A DNA stretch of 64,000 bases from Cherax quadricarinatus (taxonomy: Eukaryota > Arthropoda > Malacostraca > Decapoda > Parastacidae). The stretch covers positions 36,347,584-36,411,583 of the forward strand of contig NC_091311.1 in assembly GCF_038502225.1 (NCBI RefSeq), read 5' to 3'. The notes beneath the pieces were generated by a model. It was not told where the DNA came from. It did not search any database and saw only the letters and a program-made list of their open reading frames with translations. Every line of letters begins with the position of its first letter. Positions within the stretch are counted from its first letter, which is position 1. Positions 22,460-34,309 of the stretch are shown here, one piece after another. The translations under genes were made by a program, and so were the position numbers.

Positions 22460-22674
22460 CTGTTATTTTTGGACTGAAGCATAATGTTTAATGCCTCCTC
22501 TTCGGTCATCCTCGATGTGATATAGTCAGCAGGGTCATCCCGTACAGGGACTCGGGGTAATGGCTTGTAATTGGGATTTATTTCAGGGAGTAGAGCAGCA
22601 TCATCTGACATTAATGAAGAGCCCAAGGAGGGTAGGCTTGGCAGCTTGCTTGGTTGCTCAGATAAAAGCTTTGG
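22460..22674 (-). CDS. ELOA: Elongin A exon 5
   Basis: This 215-nt exon encodes residues 548-619, starting in phase 0 and ending with two bases of a split Arg codon. The acceptor is TTTCTCCATAG. It reads PKLLSEQPSKLPSLPSLGSS, then LPEINPNYKPLPRVPV, then a region ending MTEEEALNIMLQSKNN. The PEI.PNY.PLP block and the EEAL..ML/KN helix before KVYSG are conserved in Elongin A. There is no stop in frame, and the phase matches exon 6. Confidence 0.92.
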
Positions 22675-22799
22675 CTATGGAGAAAAGAAATTCAAATTAT
22701 AATATACAATAGCACAGAAAGGATTTGTTACTATGGTTAATATAAATAGGTCAAGGAAAAAGAACAAAAGAAGAGAGCCGAGTATTAGGCAAACAAGTA

Positions 22800-25010
22800 C
22801 AGTAGGGCCCCACTTATACGGCAGGTTAGGTTCCAGGCTACCGATGGAAAGCAGACTGCCATTTTTTCCACTTATAAATGCATATAAATGCCAGATAACA
22901 AGCTCACACTAACACATATTAAGTTAGCAATAGAACTAGGTATTAAAAACAATATAAATTAAAATACACACAGAGTAAATGCTAGGGTGTTCGGGAGAGG
23001 GGTGGGATTAAATTTTGGGGAATCAAATTCAAAATGGGAACTGACACAGTTACTGTGCTTATGGGAGATTCTAAAGAAAAATTGCAAAGGTTAGTGGATG
23101 AGTTTGGGAATGTGTGTAAAGGTAGAAAGTTGAAAGTGAACATAGAAAAGAGTAAGGTGATGAGGGTATCAAATGATTTAGATAAAGAAAAATTGGATAT
23201 CAAATTGGGGAGGAGGAGTATGGAAGAAGTGAATGTTTTCAGATACTTGGGAGTTGACGTGTCGGCGGATGGATTTATGAAGGATGAGGTTAATCATAGA
23301 ATTGATGAGGGAAAAAAGGTGAGTGGTGCGTTGAGGTATATGTGAAGTCAAAAAACGTTATCTATGGAGGCAAAGAAGGGAATGTATGAAAGTATAGTAG
23401 TACCAACACTCTTATATGGGTGTGAAGCTTGGGTGGTAAATGCAGCAGCGAGGAGACGGTTGGAGGCAGTGGAGATGTCCTGTTTAAGGGCAATGTGTGG
23501 TGTAAATATTATGCAGAAAATTCGGAGTGTGGAAATTAGGAAAAGGTGTGGAGTTAATAAAAGTATTAGTCAGAGGGCAGAAGAGGGGTTGTTGAGGTGG
23601 TTTGGTCATTTAGAGAGAATGGATCAAAGTAGAATGACATGGAAAGCATATAAATCTATAGGGGAAGGAAGGCGGGGTAGGGGTCGTCCTTGAAAGGGTT
23701 GGAGAGAGGGGGTAAAGGAGGTTTTGTGGGCAAGGGGCTTGGACTTCCAGCAAGCGTGCATGAGCGTGTTAGATAGGAGTGAATGGAGACGAATGGTACT
23801 TGGGACTTGATCTGTTGGAGTGTGAGCAGGGTAATATTTAGTGAAGGGATTCAGGGAAACCGGTTATTTTCATATAGTCGGACTTGAGTCCTGGAAATGG
23901 GAAGTACAATGCCTGCACTTTAAAGGAGGGGTTTGGGATATTGGCAGTTTGGAGGGATATGTTGTGTATCTTTATATGTGTATGCTTCTAAACTGTGTAT
24001 TCTGAGCACCTCTGCAAAAACAGTGATAATGTGCGAGTGTGGTGAAAGTGTTGAATGATGATGAAAATATTTTCTTTTTGGGGATTTTCTTTCTTTTTTG
24101 GGTCACCCTGCCTCGGTGGGAGACGGCCGACTTGTTGAGAGAAAAAAAAAAAAAAACAGTACATACACTCATTACTTACCTTAATTAAAATATTCGTAGT
24201 CTTAATGTAGGGCGAGAGGCAAGTAGTATTTATTGTAAGAAGTCAGACATGGGAGGTATGGTAGCCAGCCAGGGCACCCCACCCATACGTAATATACTAA
24301 GATATTTAAAGCACTTCAGAGTGATAAAATGCATATACAGTACATTCATTACTTACTTTAAAATATTTGTAGTCTTAATGTGAGGTGAGTAAATGAGGTA
24401 AAATGAATAAACAAGAGAGAACAAGTAAATGAGAGAGGAGACAGACGCTGAGTTATGTAAACAAGCAGACGAATGCGTCTGGTTTTGGTTCATACACGTA
24501 ACATCTCATATTTATGTTTAGTCTACTGTGGGGTGTATTTATCATGTTTGTGTGTTACATAGTGTGTTTATTACATAATATTGAAAAAATATCATACATG
24601 GATTAACGAAAATGTTTATATTAGCGTAATATGTGACATTTAATGCGCCTCAGAGTGATTATTATTGTGTATTATCATTAAAATGGTGTCCTCAAGACTA
24701 TTACACTCTTAGTGATTTTAATGTGTACCTGCATGCCAGCACAGTGTGTAAGTTTATTTAGGTACAGGTACACATAACTATCAGAGTACGTATATATAAA
24801 ATAACTTTAAAACACTTGAAATTTTGGGAAGTTTTCAGACATAATGGAGAGACGTGGGGCTCACGGAGAATGTAAACAAACCGTGTGGAGTGTGGTGACC
24901 ATATTAGAAAGTCAGGTGGGGGAGCTGTATAGCAAGTTTTGGTCATAATTTGAAATGTCTGTATTAGCCAAATGCCGTAAGGTGAAACATCATAAAAAAG
25001 GGGCCTACTG
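22800..25010. mobile_element. TA-flanked MITE-like element split by an RTE
   Basis: The ends CAGTAGGGCCCCACTTATAC (after TA 22798-22799) and the inverse of CAGTAGGCCCC (before TA 25011-25012) are inverted repeats. Without the LINE at about 22976-24156 it would be about 1 kb. I see no transposase. The Tigger/mariner type is suggested only by the CAGT end and the TA target. Confidence 0.65.
22976..24156 (+). mobile_element. RTE LINE 3' fragment
   Basis: 5'-truncated copy. A 103-codon frame from 23034 gives GDSKEKLQRLVDEFGNVCKG, KLKVNIEKSKVMRV and FRYLGVDVSADG. It is followed after a stop near 23343 by 23364-23693 with LLYGCEAWVVNAAARRRLEA, EMSCLRAMCGVN and GEGRRGRGRP. The 3' tail follows and ends in 'ggtgggagacggccgacttg' plus poly(A) at 24143-24156. 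Few breaks suggest a fairly young copy. Confidence 0.85.
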
Positions 25011-25465
25011 TACATATAAAAAAAGAATGTGTAAAAACAAAGTAGAAAAAAAAAGTGCAAGAATAATGAGAAAAGGATGTGGTATTATTAGGTATTGTAT
25101 ATGGAGAGAGCAAGAGAGTAACAACTTCGATATTACCATGAGCATGGAATTGTGCAACTAAAAACAGTGTGCTTGCATATAATCAAAATTAAAACAGAAC
25201 AGGCTAGAAGAGCATGCTTTCAGGCACGTCAATCATGGCCACTCCCTCAGAGAAGAACCGGGTAAACAAACTTCAGAAAAAGATGGACTGACATATAGTA
25301 CTGGTAGGTATTTTAATCTGCTATAGCTTTAAAAGTCTTGATTCAACTGTTGCCCAATGAGTGTATGCTTTCCAACCTTTGTCCATCAACTTTAGCAGGG
25401 CTCTGCTGGGAGTGCTTATATAAACGCTAAACCAATGTTAAATGGTGTTAACAATATACTCATAC
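25011..25465. other. Intronic stretch with nothing recognised
   Basis: A-rich at the left, otherwise plain intronic sequence leading to the donor (GTATGA) of exon 4 at 25465. Confidence 0.4.
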
Positions 25466-25617
25466 TTTTTTGGTGTCTGGTAGTCCTGCTCCATCTGACT
25501 GTAATCTTTTACTAGACGATTTACTTGTTGACGGCTGATCCTCGTCTGAACTTTCTTTTTCCTTCTCTGTATCTTTTTTCTTTTTCTTTTTTTTTCTCTT
25601 CACTGGAGAATCAAGAC
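25466..25617 (-). CDS. ELOA: Elongin A exon 4
   Basis: This 152-nt exon completes the Gly codon split with exon 3 and runs to residue 547. It reads GLDSPVKRKKKKKKKDTEKE, then a Ser/Asp-rich stretch ending in GAGLPDTKK. It is low in complexity and basic, so the exon call rests on splice signals (acceptor TTTCACTACAG, donor GTATGA), on phase agreement with exons 3 and 5 on both sides, and on the absence of stops. A nuclear localisation role for the Lys run is an inference. Confidence 0.82.
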
Positions 25618-25799
25618 CTGTAGTGAAATAACATTATTACTGTAAGCAAAAGATCTGAGTGTGGGGTACAAAATCTCAATAACATGTACAAAATCCCCTC
25701 ACTGACAATAAGTGTTGCATATGAACTTTCCACAAACAGTTTCATCATGATAACAAACCTCTCATCTAAATTATATACAAGATACTATGCACACAAATA

Positions 25800-26732
25800 C
25801 AGTGGACCTCCAGTTTTCGTTTGGTGCTGAAATTGTACAATTCGGATTTTGAGCACTTTTTCGGCGAAATTATCCCCGGGTTTTGTACATCTGCTCGGAA
25901 ATCGTTTGTATCAGACACGTCCACCTGCCCAGGACGCCACTTCTTATGCATGCCCAACTCAGTCTGCCTCTGTCTCTCGTTAAGTTAGCAATACCCCGAA
26001 CGTTCATCCATTGTTATCTGTGCTTGTTTATTGATTGCGACTGTGAAATAAGCCACCATGGGGCCAAAGAAAGTTCAGATTGCCAGCCCTTTGGTAAAGG
26101 CGGCGAGAAACACAATAGAATTCAAGAAAGAACTTGTAGAACGAGTTGCAAAGTTATGTAGAGGGTGGTAGTGATGGTGGTAGAGGGTGGTAGTGATGGT
26201 GGTAGAGGGTGGTAGTGATGGTGGTAGAGGGTGGTAGTGATGGTGGTAGAGGGTGGTAGTGATGGTGGTAGAGGGTGGTAGTGATGGTGGTAGAGGGTGG
26301 TAGTGATGGTGGTAGAGGGTGGTAGTGATGGCAATCAATCAAAGATGTTGAGAAGTTATTGTTGGCGTGGATCAACAAAAAACAGTTACCGGGAGATAGT
26401 GCTGTGGAGGCGATAATTTGCAAGAAGGCAAGGCAGTTGCATGCGGATCTCAAAGAATATGCCAACAAGAGTCTTCAATAAAGGTAAAACTGATTTAAAT
26501 GTTCATTTATCCATTAAAATTAGTGCTTTATATTTATTTCTCATTATTTTCTTTATGTAAAACTATAGTTATTCTCTATAAAATATATTTTTTGTTAATA
26601 TTTTTGGGTGTCTGGAACAGAGTAATTGGATTTATATTATTTCTTATGGGAAATATTACTTCGGTTTTCGTCCATTTCGGATTTTAGCCGACTTTCTAGA
26701 ATGGATTAAGGATGAAAACTGGGGTATTACTG
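25800..26732 (+). mobile_element. Tigger element D, deleted, with internal minisatellite
   Basis: The ends are CAGTGGACCTCCAGTTTTCG after TA 25798-25799 and the inverse of CAGTAATACCCCAGTTTTC before TA 26733-26734. On the plus strand it keeps the transposase start (ATG 26058: MGPKKVQIASPLVKAARNT) for about 30 codons, then a tandem repeat at 26161-26332. A short piece of the CENP-B-like HTH region follows (LLAWINKKQLPGDSAVEAII), with a stop soon after. The catalytic domain is gone. Confidence 0.82.
26161..26332 (+). repeat. 22-bp minisatellite, about eight copies
   Basis: The unit is gagggtggtagtgatggtgg plus ta, starting at 26161, 26183, 26205, 26227, 26249, 26271, 26293 and 26315. The last copy is incomplete. 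The copies are almost identical. Because 22 is not a multiple of 3, all three frames read the same peptide repeat in turn, which gives spurious LPPSTTITTTLYHHHYHP frames on the minus strand. It lies exactly where the HTH coding region of the Tigger transposase should be. Confidence 0.95.
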
Positions 26733-26734
26733 TA

Positions 26735-27336
26735 TTAATAATGGTTCCACAACACGTTCAGATTAATATTAACTTTAATACTGCATCTTTAATGACTTGG
26801 TTTGACCTCATTTATTAAAACAAAAATATGCATGTACAGTACTGAAAATACTATTTGTTTAAAGGATGTGCTGTATAACCTTAACATAAAGAAAAGTTCA
26901 ATGCAGTTTATTTATATTAATTTATCTGGATATAAGCAAACAGTAACATCTTATAATACTGTAAACACTGTATTAAAAATTATTGTTGGAAGGTTACATT
27001 AATTCAAAGTATCATTAATACTGTACAAGATTAGATTACATTAGCTTCTTTATTTCAGCATGATACAGCATGTACAGGGGTGGGTGATATTTAAGTGTTC
27101 ATGCATTTTGGGCAAACTTAAGCCTGTCTTAAGACTAATAAGGCAATAACAATTGCTCATTTATACAGTCTCTAGGTGGTTGTAACAATAAATTTAGGAA
27201 TTACTGTGAATTGAAGAGAATTGAATACGTACATATTAATACACGCTATATAACATTTGTCAAGTTTAATTGTTTGAAGGATTACTGGTTGTCTTATGAT
27301 TACAGGTAATGACGATTCTGGCATGTTAACGTATTT
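26735..27336. other. Intronic stretch with nothing recognised
   Basis: AT-rich intron sequence without a convincing ORF or terminal repeats, leading to the TTAA of the next piggyBac derivative. Confidence 0.4.
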
Positions 27337-27340
27337 TTAA

Positions 27341-28212
27341 CCCTTTCAGGGTTTCTGACGTACTAGTACGGCTTACGCACCAGTGTTTTTGATGTACGTA
27401 CTAGTACGCCTAAATTCTAGCGCCCTCAACTCTAGTGAGAGAAAGCTGGTAGGCCTACACATGAAAGAAAGGGTCTATGTGGTCAGTGTGCACAGTATAA
27501 AAAAAATCCTGCCGCACACAGTGCGTAATGAGAAAAAAAAACTGAGTGTTTTTGGTTTAAAACAAATCATGCTACGCATCCAATACACATCAACTAGCGA
27601 GTCTAATATTCTTTCACAAGTGCGCTGATATTATTTATACCATTTCTACACTAGTGCAGTAGTCTGCATAACAGTAAATCTCCTATTTTTTGTGAGAATA
27701 AAAATTCAAAGTGGAAAGCAAAAGAATGTAAGAGGGGCGTGGGGATGTGACTAATAAACAGAGGAAATGTTATTTTAGTGCCAGGAATGTCTTTCTTGTT
27801 TATTCTGGACCCTATTCGGAAATTGGCATCTTTTGAAATTTGTGTGAAATTGGCAAAATTGCTAAATTCTGACCACTTTATTGGATAGTTGAAATTGGTA
27901 AATGGGTGGTTTCTTGTACTCATTCAATAGAAAAAATGGAGTTCTAGCAAAATAGTCGACAAAAATCATAACTAATACACTGGAATTGGCCGAAAATAGG
28001 ACTCAAAGTGGGCAAAATCGCCGATGCGTAAACATCGTCGAGACCACTAACTTCACGAGAGCATAATTCCGCAAGTTTTCCATCAAATTTCATACTTTTG
28101 GTGTCATTATGATTGGGAAAAGATTCTCTATCTTTTCAAAATTTTTTATTTTTCCAAAAAATTTTCGACCCTAAGAACAAGTTTTGGAGAGGGCCTCTCG
28201 ACCCTGAAAGGG
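27341..28212. mobile_element. pB5: piggyBac-derived element (CTAG type)
   Basis: TTAA flanks lie at 27337-27340 and 28213-28216, with TIRs CCCTTTCAGGGT. Two copies of GTACTAGTAC lie at 27360-27369 (19 bp from the end) and 27398-27407. Internal sequence (for example 'aaagctggtaggcctacaca' and 'aatggtcagtgtgcacag'-like blocks) matches the leader of other piggyBac relatives here. No coding sequence remains. Confidence 0.9.
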
Positions 28213-28216
28213 TTAA

Positions 28217-30600
28217 CACATTCACTGTATTTAATGGCTGTGAGGATTACAGACAATGAGAATAAGAATATATTGTTTTCCATATGCTTGTGGCACTGAG
28301 AATATGAATATATAGTTTTATTATATTTAGCTGTTGTTGGGATATGTTATTGAAAGAAGGTGTAGATTTAGGTCTTTGGAGAGTGGGAGAGGGCAGTATT
28401 GTTTGGCAGTGGACTGTATGATCATTCATACTGCAGCATTTTGTTGAGTTATTACTGGCTTGAGGTGATGTGCTGGTGTGGATCCCCAGGCACAAATAGC
28501 ATAGGTGGGGTAGAGGCAGATCAGTGAATAGTACAATGTAAGTAGTGCTGTTTGTGGTACACAATAACGTATCTTGGAGAGGTTGCCAAATGTTTTGGAC
28601 ACTCCTTTTTTTTTTTTTTGTATTGTGTTGGATGTGGTTGATAAATTTCAAGTTTCTGTCAAGGTGCAAACCCAGAAATTTTCCCTCATTATTTTTAGTA
28701 ATAAATGTATTGTTAATCATAATGTTTAGCTGGACATTATTTACTCTGCTCCCAAACATAATGTAGAAGGTTTAGTCAATGTTATATGCGAGTTAACTGG
28801 CAGTCATCCAGACTGATATTTTTAAGAGCTCTTCATTAACAATGTTGTTCAGTGATGCTAGATTTGGGTGGGGGATGACAAAAGTTGTGTTGTGAGCAAA
28901 GAAAATAGGTCTAAGTTGCTGTGATACCTTAGGAAGAGAACTGATGTATAAGAAAAGTAGAAAGCCAAGGACACTTTCCTGTGGAATGCCAATGTCCAGA
29001 GGCCTTGTTGAAGAAGTTGTGTCCTTAATAGAGATGTACTGCTCTCTCTTAGTAAGCTAAGACTTTATATATACAAGTGCATGACCTCTGATACCATATT
29101 GATCAAGTTTGTAATGTAGGATGCTGTGGTCTACTGTATCAAAAGCTTTCCTTAGGTCAATAAAGAGTGCTAGTGAATATTCATTATTTTCAAGAACTAT
29201 GTAAAGTAGGTTTAGCATTTTTATAATTGGGTCTGTGCTTCTGTTTCACCTGAAGCCAAACTGGTAAGGGTTGAGAATACTTTGTGATGTTATAAAGGAG
29301 TATAATCTCTTATGAATTTCTCAAAGAAATTGGGAAGCAAAGGTAAGGCATATTACAGAAATAGAGATGATTTTGATTGGTTTTAGCACTGGAAATGGCT
29401 TGAAACTGAGCTCAAAGTAGCAGAAATGTTAAATTTTTGCCGATATTCAAGAGTAAACAAACGACCTCACACGTCTACTACACACCTGCTGGTGGGTCTA
29501 ATATGCATTCACAAATATGGTGATGATATTTATACAATTATTACAATATTGCATAACAGTAAATCTTCTATTTTTTGGTGTGAATAAAAATTCATTATGT
29601 GAATAAAAAATCAAAATGGAATTTATTTGCAAAGCCTCAAAACGTAACTAATGAACAGACGAAATGTTAGTTTAGTTCCAGGAATACCTACATTGTTTAT
29701 TCTGGACCCTATTTTGAAATTGGAATATTTTGAACTTTGTGTTAAATTGGCCAAATTAACAATTTCCGGTCACTTTAATTTGTAGTTGAAACAGTTGACT
29801 TGGCGATTTCTTGTGTTCAATCGATAGAATAGAAGTAATACTAGTGAAATAGCTAAGAATCTGGTTGACTGGAATAATGTAATTGGCCTAAAATGGGAGT
29901 CAAAGTCGGCAAAATCACCGATTCGTAAATATCGCTGACACATCAAAATTCGCGAGAGCATAATTTCGTCAATTTTCCATCAAATTTCGTACTTTTTGTT
30001 TTATTACCTTCACAAAGAGATTCTCTACCATTTCATAAGAAAAAATAACAAATTTTTTTGGGGAAAATTCTTGGACACTGGGGCACCACTTCAGATTTGG
30101 GCCTTGGACCCTGAAGGGGTTAAGTAATGCTGGGAAAGTACTGATCTCTAGTGATTTGTTAAAAAGAAATGTAATGGTGAGTGAGATGACATGAGCCACT
30201 CGTTTGAACAATAGTGGTGCAACCTGAGCTAGATTTCCTGGTTTGTGTTTTAGTGAATAAATAATCAAGGTGACTTCAGTGGGCTCGGTTGGAGCAAGAT
30301 AGAGCGATGTAGGGAAGTTTGCGTCTAAGTAATCATACGCTCAGGTATTGGCGCTTGGAATTTTGCTAGCAAGACTTGATAATATGGTTAAGAAGAAATC
30401 ATTTATCTTATTGGTTGTTTCAATAGGCTGGAGATGTGGTTCACTGGATTTAGTTAGAACAATATCTAAGTTTTGTTTGGCATTTGGGTACCCAGGATCT
30501 GAGTGTCTTCCAGGCCTTTATTATATCTCTTGTTTTGGTAAATCTATTAGAATAAGACGAAAAGGCTCAGCAAAAAGCAGATAAGCACTTGGGGCCTGAG
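28217..30600 (-). mobile_element. Decayed LINE (Jockey/CR1-like), split by a piggyBac derivative
   Basis: On the minus strand, pieces of a reverse transcriptase are visible: near 29130-29170 a LALFIDLRKAFDTVDHSIL-like block, near 28960-29000 a GIPQGSVLGFLLF-like block, near 28650-28760 FLGLHLDRNLKFINHI, and the C-terminal part to 28247. The 5' half continues at 30124-30600 beyond the insertion at about 29345-30119. Many stops and frame changes are present, and the clade is uncertain. Confidence 0.6.
29345..30119. mobile_element. pB6: truncated piggyBac derivative
   Basis: The right end reads GGACCCTGAAGGGG followed by TTAA (30120-30123). The left TIR is missing. Internal sequence (attacagaaatagagatgat and later blocks) matches the elements at 51615-52686 and 50313-51385. 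The LINE sequence resumes right after it. Confidence 0.7.
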
Positions 30601-30663
30601 ACTAATTATATCTGATGGGTCTTTTCTATTCATTTTCAATTACATTAACATATAAAGCATATA

Positions 30664-31105
30664 CAGTGGAACCTCGGCTTACGGACTTAATCCGTTTCGT
30701 GACCTTGTTCGTATCTTGATTTGTTTGTATGCCGAGTCAATTTTTCTCATTTAAATTAACTGAAAAGCCATTAATCCATTCCAGAGGAATTCCTACTCTC
30801 AGAGGCAAGAAAAATACACCACTATAATGCTAATATCAATGCTATGGCTAATTTATCTATAAAAATTGCTCTAATATGACATAATAAACAATATAAATAA
30901 CACAGAAACCTAATATATACTACTCTAGAATGAATAAACTATGTTATTACAAGACAAGCGGCCATAACCGCTCCCGCATTGTGGTATTCACTGCCATCTA
31001 GTGACAGCCTTACGAAGCCGTCTATTATTATAATTATTATTATAGTACATTATTATTATATTACATGTATTATTACATTATTATATTTTATTATATTTTA
31101 TTATA

Positions 31106-31142
<37 letters not shown>

Positions 31143-31666
31143 ATGGGGAAGTGCTTATGGGGGGGGGATGGGAGGTACTCAGGCTTAATTTAGGGAACTG
31201 GAACACAGATCCAATTCCCTAGATCAAGAGCCCCTCACCACGTACATACTACTACTACTACTACTAATAATAATAATAATAATACAATAGTAATAATAAT
31301 ATGTAATAACAGTAAGGAGAAATTCAAAAAGCTGCCAGTAGCTGGCGCCACGATCAGCAAAACATTGGTAACCACTACCACTCTTCACCTGTCTAGACTT
31401 AAGTAGTCTAGGTTAAGTCTGCCCAAAATGCCTCAGAATGATAGTGGCTTTCTTTGCTCCAATAATATTATGATATGTAAACACACATTGCAATCTTTGC
31501 AAAGAAATAAATATTTTATTTATTTATTTATTTAAGGAACCTCCCTTGAATGGGAAGTACGCATCCTGAAATTTCGTTCATATCCAGAAGCAAAAAATTG
31601 ACCGAACGACAGTTCATATCCTGAAAAGTTCGCATGGTGGGGCGTTCATAAGTCGAGGTTCCACTC
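30664..31666. mobile_element. Non-autonomous Tigger-like element, 1 kb reference copy
   Basis: It starts CAGTGGAACCTCGGCTTACG after TA 30662-30663 and ends with the inverse (gtcgaggttccactc) before TA. It contains a SINE-like block (31140-31245), (ATT)n microsatellites and no transposase. Its unbroken structure helps interpret the copy at 674-6875. Confidence 0.8.
31095..31145. repeat. (ATT)n microsatellite
   Basis: Run of ATT/TTA triplets next to the SINE-like block, with a second (TAA/CTA) run at 31245-31285. Confidence 0.9.
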
Positions 31667-31859
31667 TATAATATACATTTATGCAATTTATACACATGGT
31701 GTTTAGGTTTTGTCCCTAAAAAATGCCAATTTCTGCATCCATTAATGATCTTTTACAGTGTTATCTGTTAAGTAGCTCTAAAAATTATCTTCCCAATGGC
31801 TCAGTCTCAAACCAGGCCTAGTAAGTTGGACAGGAAATATTACTGGAAAAAGAACCATT

Positions 31860-32740
31860 AATGAAGATCTGGTGATGATTGATGGGATGGGAGGAGGGGA
31901 GAGGTGTTAGTGTTTAGAAGGGGAATCCCCTTCCATTAGGACTTGAGGTAGCAAGTCCTTTTCCGGGGTTACTTCCCTTCTTCTTTTAATGCCACTAGGA
32001 CCAGCCTCACCATGCCTTACCACACTGTGTATGCCACTACGATTCTTAAATCTTTCAAACCAACCTTTGCTGGCCTTATATTCACTCACATCAGCACTAG
32101 TTGCAGGCAATTTCTTTACCAAATTGTCATGCAATTACTTAGCCTTTTCACAAATGATCGCTTGAGAGATGCTATCTCCTGCTATCTGTTTTTCATTTAT
32201 CCACACCAATAACAGTCTCTCAACATTTTCTAACACTTGCAGTCACTGTTTCGTAATCACAGTTGCACCTTTTGCAAGAACAGCTTCCTTGATTGCCATT
32301 TTCCTGGTCACTATAGTAGAGATGGTTGATTGGGGTTTATTATACAACCTGACCAGCTCCGACACACGCACTCCACTTTCGTACTTTGCAATTAGCTCTT
32401 TCTTCATTTCAATAGTCATTAGCGCCTTTTTTCTCGAAGGGTTGGCACTAGAAGCTTTCTTAGGGCCCATGGTGACTTATTTTGCAGAAAGAAGCACCAA
32501 AAACAGTGATAATATGGATAATATGGAATGTACCAAATGTATCCTTAGATGCGCGCACACTGGCTGGCTTGTAAACACTGGCACACAAGGGGCAGTTCAG
32601 GCCACACGTGGACACGTCTTGTACGAATCGTATCGAATACCAGGTTTTCAATCGGATACCGAGGCAAAATTTTTGCGATATAATGCATTGAATACTGGAT
32701 TTATCGAATACCGATGCCATCGAATACCGGGGGTCCACTG
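31860..32740 (-). mobile_element. Tigger element E, deleted, left end missing
   Basis: The right end is GGGGGTCCACTG before TA. No CAGTGGACC end is present on the left, so it is truncated near 31860. On the minus strand, from ATG 32470, it codes MGPKKASSANPSRKKALMTI and an HTH (VSELVRLYNKPQSTISTIV). After a break a second piece (32134-31907: FERFKNRSGIHSVVRHGEA) is joined directly to the C-terminal tail (GPSGIKRRREVTPEKDLLPQ). The DDE domain is absent. The deletion joint differs from that in element B. Confidence 0.78.
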
Positions 32741-32747
32741 TACTGTC

Positions 32748-32920
32748 CTATTACACATCCCTCCAAACTGCTAATATCCCAAACCCCTCCTTTAAAGTGC
32801 AGGCATTGTACTTCCCATTTCCAGAACTCAAGTCCGGTTATATAAAAATAACCGGTTTCCCTGAATCCCTATACTAAATATTGCCCTGCTCTCACTCCAA
32901 CAGCTCGCCGGGCACTGAGA
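32748..32920 (-). mobile_element. RTE 3' tail fragment, minus strand
   Basis: It contains the tail blocks in reverse: ccctccaaactgctaatatc, ctttaaagtgcaggcattgt and ccggtttccctgaatccct. It follows element E directly. Confidence 0.75.
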
Positions 32921-33020
32921 TGCCAACATGAAAACCCTACCAATCCTACCTTACTTTGTTACTAACCCAGAAAGCCAGGTCCTAAATTAGGTCTGTGGTA
33001 CACAAAGTAAGGTATCTTGA

Positions 33021-34077
33021 CCCTTTCAGGGTCGGCAGGCCCTCTCCTAAACATTTTCTCAGAGCTGAAAATTTCTTGAAGAAAAAAAAATTTTTTATTT
33101 TCTCATGAAATGATAGAGAATCTTTTCTCGATCATAATGACACCAAAAGTATGAAATTTGATGGAAAACTTACGGAATTATGCTCTTGTGAAGTTAGCGG
33201 TCTCAATGATGCTTACGCATCGGCGATTTCGCCCACTTTGACCCCTATTATCAGTCAATTACAATGTACCAGTCGACAAAAATCATACCTAGCGCTAGAA
33301 CTCCATTTTTGTCTATCGAATGAGAACAAGAAACCACTCATTTACCAATAACGTGGTCAGAAATTGGCAATTTTGCCAATTTCACACAAATTTCAAAAGA
33401 TGCCAATTTCCAAATAGGGTCCAGAATAAACAAGACAGACATTCCTGGCATTAAAATAACATTTCCTCAGTTGATTACTCATGTCCCCAGGCCTCTGCTA
33501 CATTTCTTTTGTTTTCCACTTCGAATTTTTATTCTCACAAAGAATAGTAGATTTATGTTATGCAGACTACTGCATTCGTGTAGAAATGGTATAAATAATA
33601 TCAATGCACTTGTGAAAGAATATTAGACTCACCAGTTGTCGTGTATTGGACACATGGCATGATTTGTTTACCTTTGAACTTTGGTAAAAATCGAACATTT
33701 CTGCTACTTTGAGCTCAATTTCAAGGTACTTTTCATTGTGAAACCAATCAAAATCATCTCAATTTCCATAATATGGCTTCCATTCTATAAAATGAGACCA
33801 GAAAAACTAGAACACAACCATAAATAGCATACAAAAATACACTGCAAAGTCGCTGTTTTAAACCAAAAACACGGTCGGAGTTTTTTTTTCTCATTATGCA
33901 CCGTGTGCTGCAGGATTTTTTTTAAACTGCGCACACTGACCACATAGACCCATTCTTTCATATGTAGGCCTACCAGCTTTCTCTCACTAGATTTGAAGGT
34001 GCTAGAATTTATGCGTACTAGTACAGCACCAACCCTGGCATGCAAGCCGTACTAGTACAACACCAACCCTGAAAGGG
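33021..34077. mobile_element. pB7: piggyBac-derived element (CTAG type), reversed
   Basis: The right flank is TTAA at 34078-34081. The left flank is TTGA, a one-base change from TTAA. TIRs are CCCTTTCAGGGT. GTACTAGTAC occurs at 34015-34024 and 34049-34058, 34 bp apart, the outer one 19 bp from the right end. It is the mirror orientation of pB5 and pB10. Confidence 0.88.
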
Positions 34078-34309
34078 TTAATAAAACATATCATACTAGC
34101 TTATACAAAAACAGCAAATAATTACTAAAATGTTTCATCCTAAATACAGTGGACCCCCGCCTTACGATATTAATCCGTTCCTGAGACCTCATCGTAAGCC
34201 GAAATTATCGTAAGGCGAATTAATTTTCCCCATAAGAAATAATGGAAATCAAATTAATCCGTGCAAGACACCCCAAGTATGAAAAAAAAAAAATTTTTCA
34301 CATGAAATA

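Noticed and set aside
24758..25161. Frames of 68-100 codons at the right end of the MITE at 22800-25010
   Set aside because: No family motif, and composition is AT-driven.
26075..26468. Repeated LPPSTTITTTLYHHHYHP-type protein on the minus strand, possible antigen or silk-like repeat
   Set aside because: It is a 22-bp minisatellite read in three frames, inside a deleted Tigger, with no start context or flanking coding sequence.
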